Assembly: GCA_964560495.1 (NCBI GenBank)
Contig: CAZLMM010000026.1
Location: 8,690-72,689 of the forward strand
Direction of reading: 5' to 3'
From: UBA5069 sp964560495
GTDB lineage: Bacteria > Chloroflexota > Anaerolineae > Caldilineales > Caldilineaceae
DNA length: 64,000 nucleotides
The notes under the pieces were generated by a model. The model worked only from the letters and a program-made list of their open reading frames with translations. It did no database searches and had not been told where the DNA came from. The position numbers and the translations under genes were made by a program. Below are positions 40,458-51,111 of the stretch, piece after piece. Every line of letters begins with the position of its first letter. Position 1 is the first letter of the stretch.

Positions 40458-43400
40458 CTACTCTGTGCGGCTGATGACGGGCAGGAAGATGAGCTGGGGC
40501 GGTGCATGGGGAGAGTCGTCTGTAGAGCCGCCCTCCATCTCATCCGCATCCGTCGTTGTCGTTTCGGGCGCTTCCGTGATCTCGGTCGTGCTGGTGATCC
40601 CAGTCGTTGCGGTCACTTCCGTTGTTCCGGTGATCTCTCCTGTATCGTTGATCTCACCGGTGAAAGTGATCACGGTTTCTTCCATCGCCGCCGCCGGTTC
40701 GCTGGCTGCAACTGCTGTGAACGTTGCGTTCTGCATAGTCACCGGCAGGAAGAGCTTGTGGGTGAACGACAAGGCTGGGAGATAGGGCGCCAGCAGTTGA
40801 TTGGCGTTGCCATAGACATCCTTGCCCCGCAGGATCGCCACGTCCACCGACAGCGCGCCCGGCCAATCCTTCTGGTCGAAGGACCACTCGCCCTCGCTAT
40901 TCACATTCACCGGTGCATAATCCGCGCCGCCATTCAGGCTGATCTCCAGCGACGCCACGCCGGAGCCATCGGTCGCCTTGCCATAGAGCAGACTCTCCTT
41001 TTGCTCCAGCGTCAGTTGCGGGCCCAGGCTATCTAGCAGAATCTCGAATGATCCCGTCGTTGCGCCCACGTTACCCGCCTCATCCACTGCGCGGGCCGTC
41101 ACCGTGACCTTCTTGCCGTCTTCCCAGATCAGGCGCAAGGGCAACCGCCAGTGGGTGACAGCCGCATTCAACGCCTCGCTTCCGGCAGCCTGCACCGGTT
41201 GATTCACGGCCTTTGTCAGGATGGCGCGATGGAAGGGGCCGCCGTCGATCTGCACCTCCACGCGCGCCGGGCTGCGAGTGGTGGGGAAGCCGTCCCAGGC
41301 CAGCCCTTCCACAAAGGACAGATTGCCCGAAAAAACGGCGGTGGGTGACAAGACCGTCGTGGGCGCGATGGCGTCGGCGATGACGTTGAGCGCCAATGGC
41401 TGCGAGCTGCGCCCGTTGCCGTTGGTGGTGCGCACCTCCAGCGTCTGGATCGCGTTGGCGTCGATGACGCCGCCCACGGCTGTACAGTCGCCGAGAAAAC
41501 AATAGGGCCGCCATCCGCTGCCGCCGGGGTTCACCTCCACCTGGCTCGAACAGCGCCCCAGATTTGCAAGGTCAATGTTGGGGAAGATATCCACGACGAA
41601 CTCACCTGGCTTGACATAGATTTCGGACAGGTCGAAGGCCTGTTTCATTGACACTGCGCCATGATCCAGCCAGTATTGACCAACCGCCTTGGCTTGCGGG
41701 CTGGCAGGTAGACCGCTGTTGCCCAACCAGGCTTCCACGGGCAGGGCGGCCAGCCCGGTCACATCCTGGCCGAGGACGTTTGCGTAGAGAGTCACCGTCT
41801 GCGTTGCGCCGGCGGCCACATCCACCGCCATTGTCCAGCGATTGCCTCCCTGCGGGCAGGACTGACAGCGTGCGCCGTCTGCGCGGGTCAGGGCCAGCTT
41901 GCTGTCAGTTTGCACCTCCAGCGCCGCGCCGGTGTAGGGGCCGATGTCCGGGTTGTGGATGACCACCTTGAAGGCAGTCGCTCGCCCACCCACCACAACG
42001 TTGTCCCACGCCGGCGACACCGTCACCTGCGGCGCGAGGATCTGCTTCAACCCGGCGTTGGGAGCGACGCCGTTGCCCAGGCCGCCCCACTGCATGGCCT
42101 CGGTCAAGGCCAGCGGACCGGTCATCTGTGCGTCGGTGGTAGGGCGAGCCCCAGCGGGCAGAACAACCCACACGCCGCCAGCGTCTTCGGCCAACGCCAA
42201 CAGCCCCACGCCGCCATTGGCCTTCACTTCGCCCCTGTCCAACACGATCTCTGTGTCCTGTTCGCGGACGACCATGGCCTTGGGGTCGCCCACCGCCTGC
42301 CAGCCACCGCTGGCCTGGAAAAGATCGTAACCGCGCGCGCTCTTGCCGCCAATCAGCAGCGCAAAGTCTGCGGCGAAAGGCAGAGTATGCGCTGGCCCTT
42401 CAGGGAGGCCGCTGGTCAGGCCGCCCACCTGTGTATCCAGATAGAAGACCAGCCGACTCTCTTCGTTCCAGCGGTTGCCAGGGAAACCCAGATAGAGCTT
42501 CTGGGCGTCCCAAGTACCCCACAAAGCCGCCGATTTCCAGAGCGCATACGGATCGTAGCCCAGGAGCGTCCCGTTGGGATATTCGCCGCCGCGCAGATCC
42601 AGGTAGCCGTCAGGGAAGATGACCGACGGCGTTTTGCTGCGGTTGACCAGATACGGCCCGCTGCGCGAGGTCGCCTGATTGCCCGCGCCATCTTGTACGT
42701 TGACATGAGCATAGTATACGCCGGCTGCGTCCAGCGTCTTGAGGAGCTGATTGCCCGCGGCTGGCGTCGTCGGCGCTGTGTCCACGGCGTTGTCGATGGC
42801 GCCACGCACTGTGGCTACGCCGCTGGCGTCTTGCGGCGCGGGCCATGTCACCGAGAGCACGGGCGAGGCGTCGGTCTGCCACACGGCTGTGGGCAGATTG
42901 TCGCTCAGGCGGGGAGCGAAGGCCAACGTGTCGAGCCGGAGGGTGCGCTGCGCCTGAACCGTAGCGCCAAAGGCATCGCGGCCTACTGTGCGCAGGGTCA
43001 ACGTGTGCAGGTCGGCGTGCGGAATCGAAGATGTGTTGGCGTATTGGCCCACAGTCGGCGTCAGACGATGCCAGGCGTAGCCATCGTAAACTCTCAACTG
43101 CTGCGCTGCATGGTTGGTGTTGAGGCTGCCCCGCAGCGTCAGTCCTGTCTGTCCCGCTGTCACCGGCGCGTCCAGAGTCACCGCGCCAGAGAAAGGCTGA
43201 GCCTGACCCGTCACCCATACATTGCCCAGATACCATTCCTCTGTCTGGCTGCGGTTGCCGGCGCGGTCGGTCGCCCGTGCATAGAGCCGATAGTCGCCGA
43301 CAGCGGGCAAGACGAGATTGCCGCTCCACGGTGTGATGGCGGCGTTGGCGTTGGTCAGTGCTGCCGGCGTCCAGGCAGTGGGCAGAGTCGCCGAGACGGG

Positions 43401-46400
43401 CTGGCTGGCGTCGGTCACGGGACCGAAGAAGCCAATCTCCACCTGGCTGACGCCTGCCACGCCGCCTGGGTCGAAATCGCCGGCCAGCAGATAGGCAGCC
43501 GGCTCGCCCGGCGCGCCCAGGAGCAAGTCCACAAGATGGTCGCCGGTCAGGTCGCCGACAGAGAGAAACTCGCCCAGGCGCTGGCTGTTGGCCGCGCCGG
43601 GGATCATCTGCGCTGCTGTATCGAAGTTCTGGTTGAGAGACCGCAAGGTCTGGCTGCTCAGTAGGATGCCCGTCCGGTTGGGGCCGGCGCCATTGCCGGG
43701 CTGTCCCACCAGCAGATCGGGCAGCGCGTCGCCATCCACATCGCCCAGGTTCGCCAGACTCGCGCCCAGGCGGGTTTCCCGGTCGCTGACCCACGAGGCG
43801 TCGGCCTGGTTCGCCAGGGTCAACGCGTTGGGCGGCGCCGGCCAGCCACGTTCGGGCCGGCGGCCATAGACCAGGAAGACGGCCGGCGTGCTGGCCGCCG
43901 GGTCGCCCACCAACAGGTCCATCAGACCGTCGCCGTTGACATCGCCGGGCCCAGCCACGATCGGCGAAGCGCCGCGGGCAGTGAAGAGGGCATTGGCCTG
44001 GCTGTTGAGCAGGATGGCGTTGGCAGACCAGCCGTCGCTGGCGCGCCCGTTGACCAGGGCAACGGCTGCGCCGGGGAAGGCCAGGAGCATGTCCGACAGG
44101 CCGTCGCCATCTGTATCGCCCAGGCCGGCCAGGCTGGGTGGATTGGCGGTTGCGCCGGTGGGCGACGAGAAGATGGCGTTCGGGCCGGTGGGAGCGCCCT
44201 GCTCCCGTCCCAGATAGAGCCAGGCGCCGCCGTTCTGTTGGCCGCCGGTGAGACCGGGTGATTTGACCGCGCCCACTAACAGGTCAGCCAGGCCATCGCC
44301 GTTGACATCCTGCGCGCCGGCCGCCGCTGCGCCGAAGCCGCTTGCCCCAGCCACGCCCAGTTTCCAGTTGGCGTCAGAGAGGGCGAATGTGCTGCTCCAG
44401 CCCGTGCGTCGCCCCAGCACAAGATAGGCGCGCCCCTTGCCGCCGTCCGCAGCCGGGTCGCCCAGGAGCAGATCGTCCACGCCATCGCCGTTGACATCGC
44501 CCACATGGGCGGCGGACGCCCCGACGATGCTCCCCCCGATGGGCGACTCGCCCTGGAAGGTGACGTCAGCGTTGGCCGTAGTCAACTGCGCGGGCAGCCC
44601 GCCGACCTTGCCGAAGAAGAGGGCAGCCTTGAAGGGCGTGTTCACGCCAGCCTGCACGGCAGGCAGCAGGAGCACTGCATCGTCTATGGCGTCGCCGTTG
44701 ACGTCGCCCACCACCACCGTTTTTGCCAGGTTGGTGAAGCTGAAACGCGATTGCGCATTGGCGCTTGTCCGCCCAACGAACGGCGGCGTTGTCGCGCGGT
44801 CGCTCACCAAAGCAGTGTCGTCGGCCAGACCGGAAAGACTCAGGCTCAAGCCAGCCTGGGTTTGGGGCGGTCTGCCGTAAACCAGAGGCGGCGTGTCATC
44901 CACAACCACGTGTATTGTCTTGGGGGCAGTCGTTGCGTTGCCAACCTGGTCTGCGCCGCCGATCATCACTTCGTAGTAGCCCTGGGGGGCGCGCACTGTG
45001 GACCCCTGACCCCAGGCTGGCGGCGTCCAGCCCAGGCTGAAGGCGCTGGTCGGCTGACCGGGCTGGTTCACGGCTGCGCTCTCGGCGTTGTCGCCATAGA
45101 TGAGAGCGACGCTGCCTGCGCCGGCGGCATAGGGGCCGCCCGCATCTTGCATTTGCCCGGTGAAGAGAACCACTGGAGCGCGCTCAGGCTGGTTTGTGGT
45201 TTTGGTGAACAGGAGTTCGGGCTGGTCGAGTTGGAAAGCCGCCGGCGCACTTTTGTCCACGCCGATGACCAATGGGCCGGCTTGTTGGCCTGCCTGGTCG
45301 TAGGCGTCGATGCCGTAGGCCCACACCGAATAGGTTCCCTCGGCGGGCGCGGCGTAGCTGAAGCTCCAGGTGGAAAGATCGCCGCCCACGGCCATGGCGC
45401 TGCTCCAGCCGTTGGCCGGACACGCGCCGCCGGTGGTGACGCAGACAAAGACCTGCCCCACCCGATCCGGGTCTTCCGCCACGCCAGAGATGGCGACGAT
45501 TCCGTCGCTCTGCACCCGGAACTGAGCTGCGGGCGCGTCCGCTCCTGCGCTGCCAACATCACCATTCAGTCCGCTGATGACCGCCGCGCCCTGGACGTTG
45601 GTAAAGGTGACGACCGGCCCCCCGCTATTGACCAGCAGATCGGCTTCGGCGTAGGAGACTTGGTGCACTGCGCCTTCGTCATATTCCAACCTGGCGCGGA
45701 TGACAGCCGGGTCTGGGATAGCGCCAGGGAGACCCTTGAGCGTCACTTGCATATAGCGATTGAGGCTCAGGGGCGGCAGCAGCCAGCGGTAGACATGAGG
45801 CCCAGCCATAGTTGGGTCGAGCGACCCGACGTTGAGAGATGGCACAAAGACAGGCGGGTTCAGCTTGGCCTGGCTCGTGGAGTTGGACAGGGGCATGGGC
45901 ATGGTCAGGGTCAGGCTGGCGTCGACCGCGATGGCTTCGCTGTTGACCCAGGCCGCAGATTGGATGGTGAAGCCTCGTTGACCGCCGGGTAGGAAGCTCT
46001 GGCCGATGCCCAGGGAGATGGGATCGCCCACAGGCACAGCGTTGAAGGAAGTTGGGCTGCTCAGCTTCTCTTTTTCCTCCTTGTCGTTGCGGTGGTCGCT
46101 GTCGAAATTGGCTTGCCGCGGGTTGGGAAAGGCTGGCGGGTTGGGCAAGCCTGGATATTGCTGGCTCAGGGGAATGATCCAGGGCCAGGTGATGCCAAAG
46201 CCGTTGTCGAAGGGGTCTTCTTGCTGGTCGGTCACGCCATCGTCGTCGGTGTCCTTGTCATTCGGATAGGTTCCGATGATCAGCTCGCGGCCATCCGGGA
46301 TGCCGTCTTGATCCGTATCGGGCTTGCATGGGTTGAAGCCGGCATGGATTTTCTCGAAGAGATCCGAGAGACCATCGTCGTCGCTATCCCATTCCTCCCA

Positions 46401-49400
46401 ACTGTTGACGCCCACCAGGTTGGGACAGAGATTGGCATCCACCCCATAGACCTGTTTGGAGACAGGGTCCTGGTAGCCCGTCAATCCATCGCCGTCGTAG
46501 TCATAGTTCGCTACGGCTTCCCAGTGCCACAGGCTGTTCAGGTTGCCCGGCAAGATATCAAAGTAGAACTCAGGAAAGGCAGGCGGAGACGTGGAGTCGT
46601 TGAGATAGGCGTCGCAGCCGCCGGCGTTGGTGCACTGGTCGTAGCGAATGCGTACATCCATGGCGATGTCCAACACCAGCCGCTTGTTGATGCCCGACGA
46701 GGGGCTGATATCCGCCCAACCCAAGAGACTATCTGTGCGCTTCCAGCCGCCGCCGACGGATTGGGTCTGGCCTTTGCTCTCGCTGTGTCCGGCGGTGATA
46801 TACCACCCGGCGGTGGGCACTTTGTAGTAGATGATGTGGGCCTGGGCGGCATGGAACTCATCTTTGTAGAAGCTGCCAGCTTCGGCCTTGTATTGGTTGA
46901 AGACTTCCTGGGTGGGCAGGCTGATGCCGGGCCATTCATCCGGCCAATCGGCAAAACGGCCCACGTGGAGTCGCGCATAGGATTTATTCAGGTCACTCTT
47001 CACCCCGTCATTGACGGTGTGCATCTTGACCGTCGCCGGCAGACTGATTCGGAAGTCAGCGCCGGCCACAAACCCTCCGCCCGGCTCCAGCGGCTCCAGC
47101 TTCATCTCGTCAAACTGGGGATCGCCGGCCAGGTCCGTGCGCTGCACAGCTTTTGCCGCAAAGAGCCAGTCCAGCAGCAGGGAAATGGGGTCGAACTGTA
47201 CGCCGATGAGATCTTCGATGAGTCTGATCAGGCCAATGGCGACGGCGACGATGGTGCCATAGGGATAGAAGAGAGCCACGACGAAGAGCACCACGGCCAA
47301 CACGGTTTCGACGATCGCCCGCAACACCAATGAGAGCGCCATGCTGGGGCCCAGATCGCCGATCTGCACGAGGACGCCAAGCCAGATCAGGGCGACGGCA
47401 AAGATGAGGCCAACGACTGCAAACTCCGACGCCAACACGCCAAGTTCCTTGGCAAGGCCGGCGGTCTGGAGGGCGGTTGTGATACTGCTGCTGGCGCTGC
47501 TGACCAGGACCCTGATCATCTCGATGAGCGCGCGCAGCTTCTGGTAGATCTGAACGACCTTGGCCAGAATGTCCACCACCGTACTGAAGGTCGCATCGCC
47601 GATGACCGCGGCAAGGATGCCCAGGATCGACAGCGCAGTGGCCGTGTATTCAGCGATTTCGAGATCGACGGGTTGGCCTGGCGGCGCAGGCGGGTCATTG
47701 CTGGTCGGGTCGCCCATGGGCTTGACGGTGATGTAGTCGCCTGGAGTCTTTTTTTTCCCGATGTCCAGATAGCTCCCCCAGAAGAAATGCTCGATCTTGC
47801 CCGGTATGCCCTGAATGGTCTTGAGCACGCCGATGGCCTTTGTCCAGAGGTCTTGTAGATAGACAATCGGGCCGCCCTTTCTCCAGACGTTCAACAGTAC
47901 ATCCACCACACTTTTGATGTGCTTCGGAATGAGGCCGTCCTGTTCGAGAAAGGCAAGCGCCATTTGCGGGTCGGTGATGATGCTGTTGATGTCAGTGGCG
48001 CTGAGCTGACCGACCTTGTAGATGGAGGTCACGCCCAGGTGCCAGGCTGTCGTCGCCAACTTCAGGATGAGCAGGTGTTCATAATAGAAGGGATCGTCAG
48101 CCGGTGTGTAGACGGCATAGTCGCCCTCCACCTTGCTCAACACCTGATCCAAAGACATGGGCTGCCAGCGGCCGATAAAGTCGCCATCGGGAACGACGTA
48201 CTCATAGCTTTGCAGCTTGAGCGTGCGGCTGGTGATGAGCGGCTTCAGACAGGTGTTGATGGTGATGTCCAGATAGTCCTTGGGCGGCGTCTCGTCCAGG
48301 TTGACGGTGGAGGTGCGCTGTTCGCTGGCGTACATCAGCGTCGGCGTGAGGTTGCTCCATTCGTTGCCAAATTCGTAGTCGAGCAACTGCTTTGTCGTCG
48401 TCATGGTGGTCGTGGCGACGGCTTCATCCAGATGCTTGAAATTGTGCTGAGCGTCATAGATCACCCGGTATTGCTGCTCTTGGGGAATGCCCCATCGCTC
48501 CTCCAGTGTGGCATTATTGGGCGTGTCGAAGCGGTGCTTGATGTCAGCCAGGGTCATGCCGCCTGGGAGAAATCTGGCTTCCAGACCGCCCCGCAACAAC
48601 GAAATGGGGCCGTCGTCATAGGGCTGATTGGTGGGCAAGGCCGCGGCCACGAGCATGGACGCGCCACCCTGGCGCGAGACTTGCAGGCCAGTCAACTGAT
48701 ACGCCTCGTCGTAGACCCACAGCCCCCAGCCGCCGTTAGGGCTTTCCACCGGCTTGCCTTGGTCGTCCAATAGCAACACGTCGGCCACCGCCGCCCATTT
48801 AAGCCGCACATCCTTCCAGTGGCGGGTCAGATCGTTGTTTCCCGGCCGCCGGTCATGGAGCATTTTGGCCTGGAAGGCGTAGACCTGGCCGCCCCGCTCT
48901 ACGGTCATGAGTGGAACGGTCATGTCCCACAGCTTCTGGCCGTTTTCATAAATAGGATTGCCATTGGCGTCTTCCTTTAGGTTGGCGCCGACGCCATAGG
49001 CGTTCATGGCCTTTGCGGTGGGCAGGTCTTTTTCTTGCACCGTGGCCTGCAAGAAAGGAACGAGCTGGACTTCACCGCTCGTGCCGTAATCGATGCCCTG
49101 GAAAATTTTCTTGAGGGCATGAACGACCGGGTCTGTATTCTGAATCGTTGCTTCGTTGTCTTCAGGCCAGTTGACATGTTTGTAGGCCCACTGCAACGAC
49201 TTGATCAGACTGGGGCGAATCTGCATTTCCACATAGAAGGGATAGGGAGTCGTGGCTTCGCTGTAGGGATTTTGGTCGAGCGTCTCGAACGTGTAATTTG
49301 GCGCTTTCCAGTTGCCGCCTTCGTAAAGCACCTGTTGACTGGAAAAGGAGAAGGGCGAGAGATCCAGGGCATCGGGCACGCTGTCGTTGTCGTTGTCATC

Positions 49401-50870
49401 GTCCCAGATCCAGCCCAGGATGTAGCTGTCACCGCACTTCCCTTTATGAAATTCGTCGCCGTCCATCAAGCCATCCTGGTTCGTGTCCGGCATCATGGGG
49501 TTGGACTTGATGACGATCTGCTGATTGGCGGCCTGGCAGGTGATGCCGTTGAGCTCGTCGAAATCGCTGAGGCCGTCGAAATCCGTGTCGGCGGTGAATG
49601 GGTTCACACCGTATTGCACTTCATAACCATTGGGCAGCCCGTCGCCGTCTTCGTCGCCCAGCTCTTCGAGAGAGCTGGCCGGATTGACGTCGTCGGTCTG
49701 TATGTCATAGCGCATAGCCTGGACATCCCGCATCATCTTGCCGACCTGGCTGCCAGGGACAGCCGTTGCGCTCTTCTCTGCCGTCGGGGTGTCGCCTGCG
49801 CCCAGCCCCACCGCCTGGGCCGCGCCGCCGCCAATGGGCAGGAGGATAGCGGCGAGCAGAATGACGGACAACGCCTGCACGGCGCGCCGGCTGCCCCGGT
49901 GTGCGCGCCACATGAGCCAGAGCAACGCCAAGACGATGGCGGTGATGGGCAGCCAGAGATTCGATTGGACAACGTTCACGACTGCCAATTCGGCCACCGG
50001 CTCGCCTGCGCCCGGCGCCACAGTCGGGTCGAATCGACTCTCTGCAAACTGACGGCCAAAGTTGGTGTAGTCAGTGTCAGTGTGGGCCTTCACCCGGTAG
50101 GGGATCTCGGCCTGACGAATCCAAGAGAGATCGAGGATCAGGCGGGCGGGCAGCCCCCTGCCGTCGATCCACAGCTCACCCGCTCCGGACATGCCGCTCT
50201 CGTTGCGCTGCGCCTCGGCCAGCGTCTGGGGATTGAGCGCGCCCTGTCGCCCCAGTAAAACGCGCAGAATGTCCGGCCCGGCCAACTTGAAGCCCACGCG
50301 CTGATAGAGCGCCTCTCGACCGTCCGGCCCTGGCAAACCGGAAGCGTCGTCGAGCGCCTCGAATTCTTTGGCAGCCCTCAGCAGCAATAGGCCGTCCGAG
50401 TCCAATCCAACCAGCGAAGGCGCGCTTTGCACCCGATTCCAACGGTCCACGCCGCTGTCTGGGCGCCATTCATAGGTCACGCCATCGCGCACCAGGAGCT
50501 CCTGGGCGGCAGTGGAAAGCTGGGCAAAGCTCGCCCGGCTCGGCGTGATGGCGAAACGGGCGCGGTTTGGGCCGCCAATCTCGCCGCGGATGCTGAACCG
50601 CGCCCATTCTTCCTTGTTGCCCATAGAGAAGGGGTCTTGAGGGATGATGACCTGGCTGAGGGCAATGTCCACCGTATAGCTGCCGGCCCGTTGGGCATTG
50701 GCCAGGGCAGCGCGCAACCGGGCGTCGGCGTCGGTCTGCTCGCCGCCAACAAGCCCCAGGCCAGTGGTGGGGTGTACAAAGGCAGCCAGCGCCAGCAACA
50801 AGAGACTGACTGCAGCAAGAACTGCTGCATGTTTGGCAAAAAAACTGAAAATGTTGCGCGTGGTGTTCAT
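40458..50870 (-). CDS. Giant surface protein with FG-GAP propeller and calcium repeats
   Basis: 3470 residues; start ATG 50870 with GGAGAGAACC before it. Residues 1-40 are a signal or anchor (FSFFAKHAAVLAAVSLLLLA). An LppX/LolA-like region covers about 45-305, and one membrane helix lies at 313-333 (ITAIVLALLWLM). Thrombospondin-3-type Ca-binding repeats occur at about 395-520 (DEDGDGLPNGYE, DTDFDGLSDFDE) and 1450-1540 (DSDDDGLSDLFE, DTDQDGIPDGRE). A cluster of hydrophobic helices fills 1090-1225. Seven FG-GAP repeats (GDVNGDGVDDLLLGD type) lie at about 2050-2450 and suit a seven-bladed integrin-alpha-like propeller. Ig-like domains and a Thr-rich linker follow. It ends FLPVISRTE. Probably envelope-bound; role in adhesion or display is inferred. 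Confidence 0.88.
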   Translation of the reverse strand: MNTTRNIFSFFAKHAAVLAAVSLLLLALAAFVHPTTGLGLVGGEQTDADARLRAALANAQRAGSYTVDIALSQVIIPQDPFSMGNKEEWARFSIRGEIGGPNRARFAITPSRASFAQLSTAAQELLVRDGVTYEWRPDSGVDRWNRVQSAPSLVGLDSDGLLLLRAAKEFEALDDASGLPGPDGREALYQRVGFKLAGPDILRVLLGRQGALNPQTLAEAQRNESGMSGAGELWIDGRGLPARLILDLSWIRQAEIPYRVKAHTDTDYTNFGRQFAESRFDPTVAPGAGEPVAELAVVNVVQSNLWLPITAIVLALLWLMWRAHRGSRRAVQALSVILLAAILLPIGGGAAQAVGLGAGDTPTAEKSATAVPGSQVGKMMRDVQAMRYDIQTDDVNPASSLEELGDEDGDGLPNGYEVQYGVNPFTADTDFDGLSDFDELNGITCQAANQQIVIKSNPMMPDTNQDGLMDGDEFHKGKCGDSYILGWIWDDDNDNDSVPDALDLSPFSFSSQQVLYEGGNWKAPNYTFETLDQNPYSEATTPYPFYVEMQIRPSLIKSLQWAYKHVNWPEDNEATIQNTDPVVHALKKIFQGIDYGTSGEVQLVPFLQATVQEKDLPTAKAMNAYGVGANLKEDANGNPIYENGQKLWDMTVPLMTVERGGQVYAFQAKMLHDRRPGNNDLTRHWKDVRLKWAAVADVLLLDDQGKPVESPNGGWGLWVYDEAYQLTGLQVSRQGGASMLVAAALPTNQPYDDGPISLLRGGLEARFLPGGMTLADIKHRFDTPNNATLEERWGIPQEQQYRVIYDAQHNFKHLDEAVATTTMTTTKQLLDYEFGNEWSNLTPTLMYASEQRTSTVNLDETPPKDYLDITINTCLKPLITSRTLKLQSYEYVVPDGDFIGRWQPMSLDQVLSKVEGDYAVYTPADDPFYYEHLLILKLATTAWHLGVTSIYKVGQLSATDINSIITDPQMALAFLEQDGLIPKHIKSVVDVLLNVWRKGGPIVYLQDLWTKAIGVLKTIQGIPGKIEHFFWGSYLDIGKKKTPGDYITVKPMGDPTSNDPPAPPGQPVDLEIAEYTATALSILGILAAVIGDATFSTVVDILAKVVQIYQKLRALIEMIRVLVSSASSSITTALQTAGLAKELGVLASEFAVVGLIFAVALIWLGVLVQIGDLGPSMALSLVLRAIVETVLAVVLFVVALFYPYGTIVAVAIGLIRLIEDLIGVQFDPISLLLDWLFAAKAVQRTDLAGDPQFDEMKLEPLEPGGGFVAGADFRISLPATVKMHTVNDGVKSDLNKSYARLHVGRFADWPDEWPGISLPTQEVFNQYKAEAGSFYKDEFHAAQAHIIYYKVPTAGWYITAGHSESKGQTQSVGGGWKRTDSLLGWADISPSSGINKRLVLDIAMDVRIRYDQCTNAGGCDAYLNDSTSPPAFPEFYFDILPGNLNSLWHWEAVANYDYDGDGLTGYQDPVSKQVYGVDANLCPNLVGVNSWEEWDSDDDGLSDLFEKIHAGFNPCKPDTDQDGIPDGRELIIGTYPNDKDTDDDGVTDQQEDPFDNGFGITWPWIIPLSQQYPGLPNPPAFPNPRQANFDSDHRNDKEEKEKLSSPTSFNAVPVGDPISLGIGQSFLPGGQRGFTIQSAAWVNSEAIAVDASLTLTMPMPLSNSTSQAKLNPPVFVPSLNVGSLDPTMAGPHVYRWLLPPLSLNRYMQVTLKGLPGAIPDPAVIRARLEYDEGAVHQVSYAEADLLVNSGGPVVTFTNVQGAAVISGLNGDVGSAGADAPAAQFRVQSDGIVAISGVAEDPDRVGQVFVCVTTGGACPANGWSSAMAVGGDLSTWSFSYAAPAEGTYSVWAYGIDAYDQAGQQAGPLVIGVDKSAPAAFQLDQPELLFTKTTNQPERAPVVLFTGQMQDAGGPYAAGAGSVALIYGDNAESAAVNQPGQPTSAFSLGWTPPAWGQGSTVRAPQGYYEVMIGGADQVGNATTAPKTIHVVVDDTPPLVYGRPPQTQAGLSLSLSGLADDTALVSDRATTPPFVGRTSANAQSRFSFTNLAKTVVVGDVNGDAIDDAVLLLPAVQAGVNTPFKAALFFGKVGGLPAQLTTANADVTFQGESPIGGSIVGASAAHVGDVNGDGVDDLLLGDPAADGGKGRAYLVLGRRTGWSSTFALSDANWKLGVAGASGFGAAAAGAQDVNGDGLADLLVGAVKSPGLTGGQQNGGAWLYLGREQGAPTGPNAIFSSPTGATANPPSLAGLGDTDGDGLSDMLLAFPGAAVALVNGRASDGWSANAILLNSQANALFTARGASPIVAGPGDVNGDGLMDLLVGDPAASTPAVFLVYGRRPERGWPAPPNALTLANQADASWVSDRETRLGASLANLGDVDGDALPDLLVGQPGNGAGPNRTGILLSSQTLRSLNQNFDTAAQMIPGAANSQRLGEFLSVGDLTGDHLVDLLLGAPGEPAAYLLAGDFDPGGVAGVSQVEIGFFGPVTDASQPVSATLPTAWTPAALTNANAAITPWSGNLVLPAVGDYRLYARATDRAGNRSQTEEWYLGNVWVTGQAQPFSGAVTLDAPVTAGQTGLTLRGSLNTNHAAQQLRVYDGYAWHRLTPTVGQYANTSSIPHADLHTLTLRTVGRDAFGATVQAQRTLRLDTLAFAPRLSDNLPTAVWQTDASPVLSVTWPAPQDASGVATVRGAIDNAVDTAPTTPAAGNQLLKTLDAAGVYYAHVNVQDGAGNQATSRSGPYLVNRSKTPSVIFPDGYLDLRGGEYPNGTLLGYDPYALWKSAALWGTWDAQKLYLGFPGNRWNEESRLVFYLDTQVGGLTSGLPEGPAHTLPFAADFALLIGGKSARGYDLFQASGGWQAVGDPKAMVVREQDTEIVLDRGEVKANGGVGLLALAEDAGGVWVVLPAGARPTTDAQMTGPLALTEAMQWGGLGNGVAPNAGLKQILAPQVTVSPAWDNVVVGGRATAFKVVIHNPDIGPYTGAALEVQTDSKLALTRADGARCQSCPQGGNRWTMAVDVAAGATQTVTLYANVLGQDVTGLAALPVEAWLGNSGLPASPQAKAVGQYWLDHGAVSMKQAFDLSEIYVKPGEFVVDIFPNIDLANLGRCSSQVEVNPGGSGWRPYCFLGDCTAVGGVIDANAIQTLEVRTTNGNGRSSQPLALNVIADAIAPTTVLSPTAVFSGNLSFVEGLAWDGFPTTRSPARVEVQIDGGPFHRAILTKAVNQPVQAAGSEALNAAVTHWRLPLRLIWEDGKKVTVTARAVDEAGNVGATTGSFEILLDSLGPQLTLEQKESLLYGKATDGSGVASLEISLNGGADYAPVNVNSEGEWSFDQKDWPGALSVDVAILRGKDVYGNANQLLAPYLPALSFTHKLFLPVTMQNATFTAVAASEPAAAMEETVITFTGEINDTGEITGTTEVTATTGITSTTEITEAPETTTTDADEMEGGSTDDSPHAPPQLIFLPVISRTE

Positions 50871-51074
50871 GGTTCTCTCCTGGATGATCAGCATGGCAAG
50901 TCGCTCGACTGCCGACAGATAGGCGAATTGTCTTCAGGATAGCAGGAGAGAAGTGATCTGTCAGTGGCGCGCAGGAATACCAAAAGTGACAGTAAAAAGG
51001 ATAGGACAGGATTGACAGGAGGAACAACAAGCAGCGGGCTACACTGCAAAGACGCCGAAAACCCTGGTTGCCGA

Positions 51075-51111
51075 ATGTGAAAACTCCCGGTTTCAAAGCA
51101 ACCGCAGTTTA
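51075..51111. repeat. Dispersed palindromic repeat, half copy C
   Basis: TGTGAAAACTCCCGGTTTCAAAGCAACCGCAGTTTA repeats the right half of the copies at 13102 and 29569. The left arm has decayed. It abuts the stop codon of the TRAP permease gene. Confidence 0.7.

Noticed and set aside
41910..45992. Long plus-strand frames (584 and 495 codons) inside the giant surface-protein gene
   Set aside because: They oppose FG-GAP and Ig-like coding sequence and show no domain or ribosome site.
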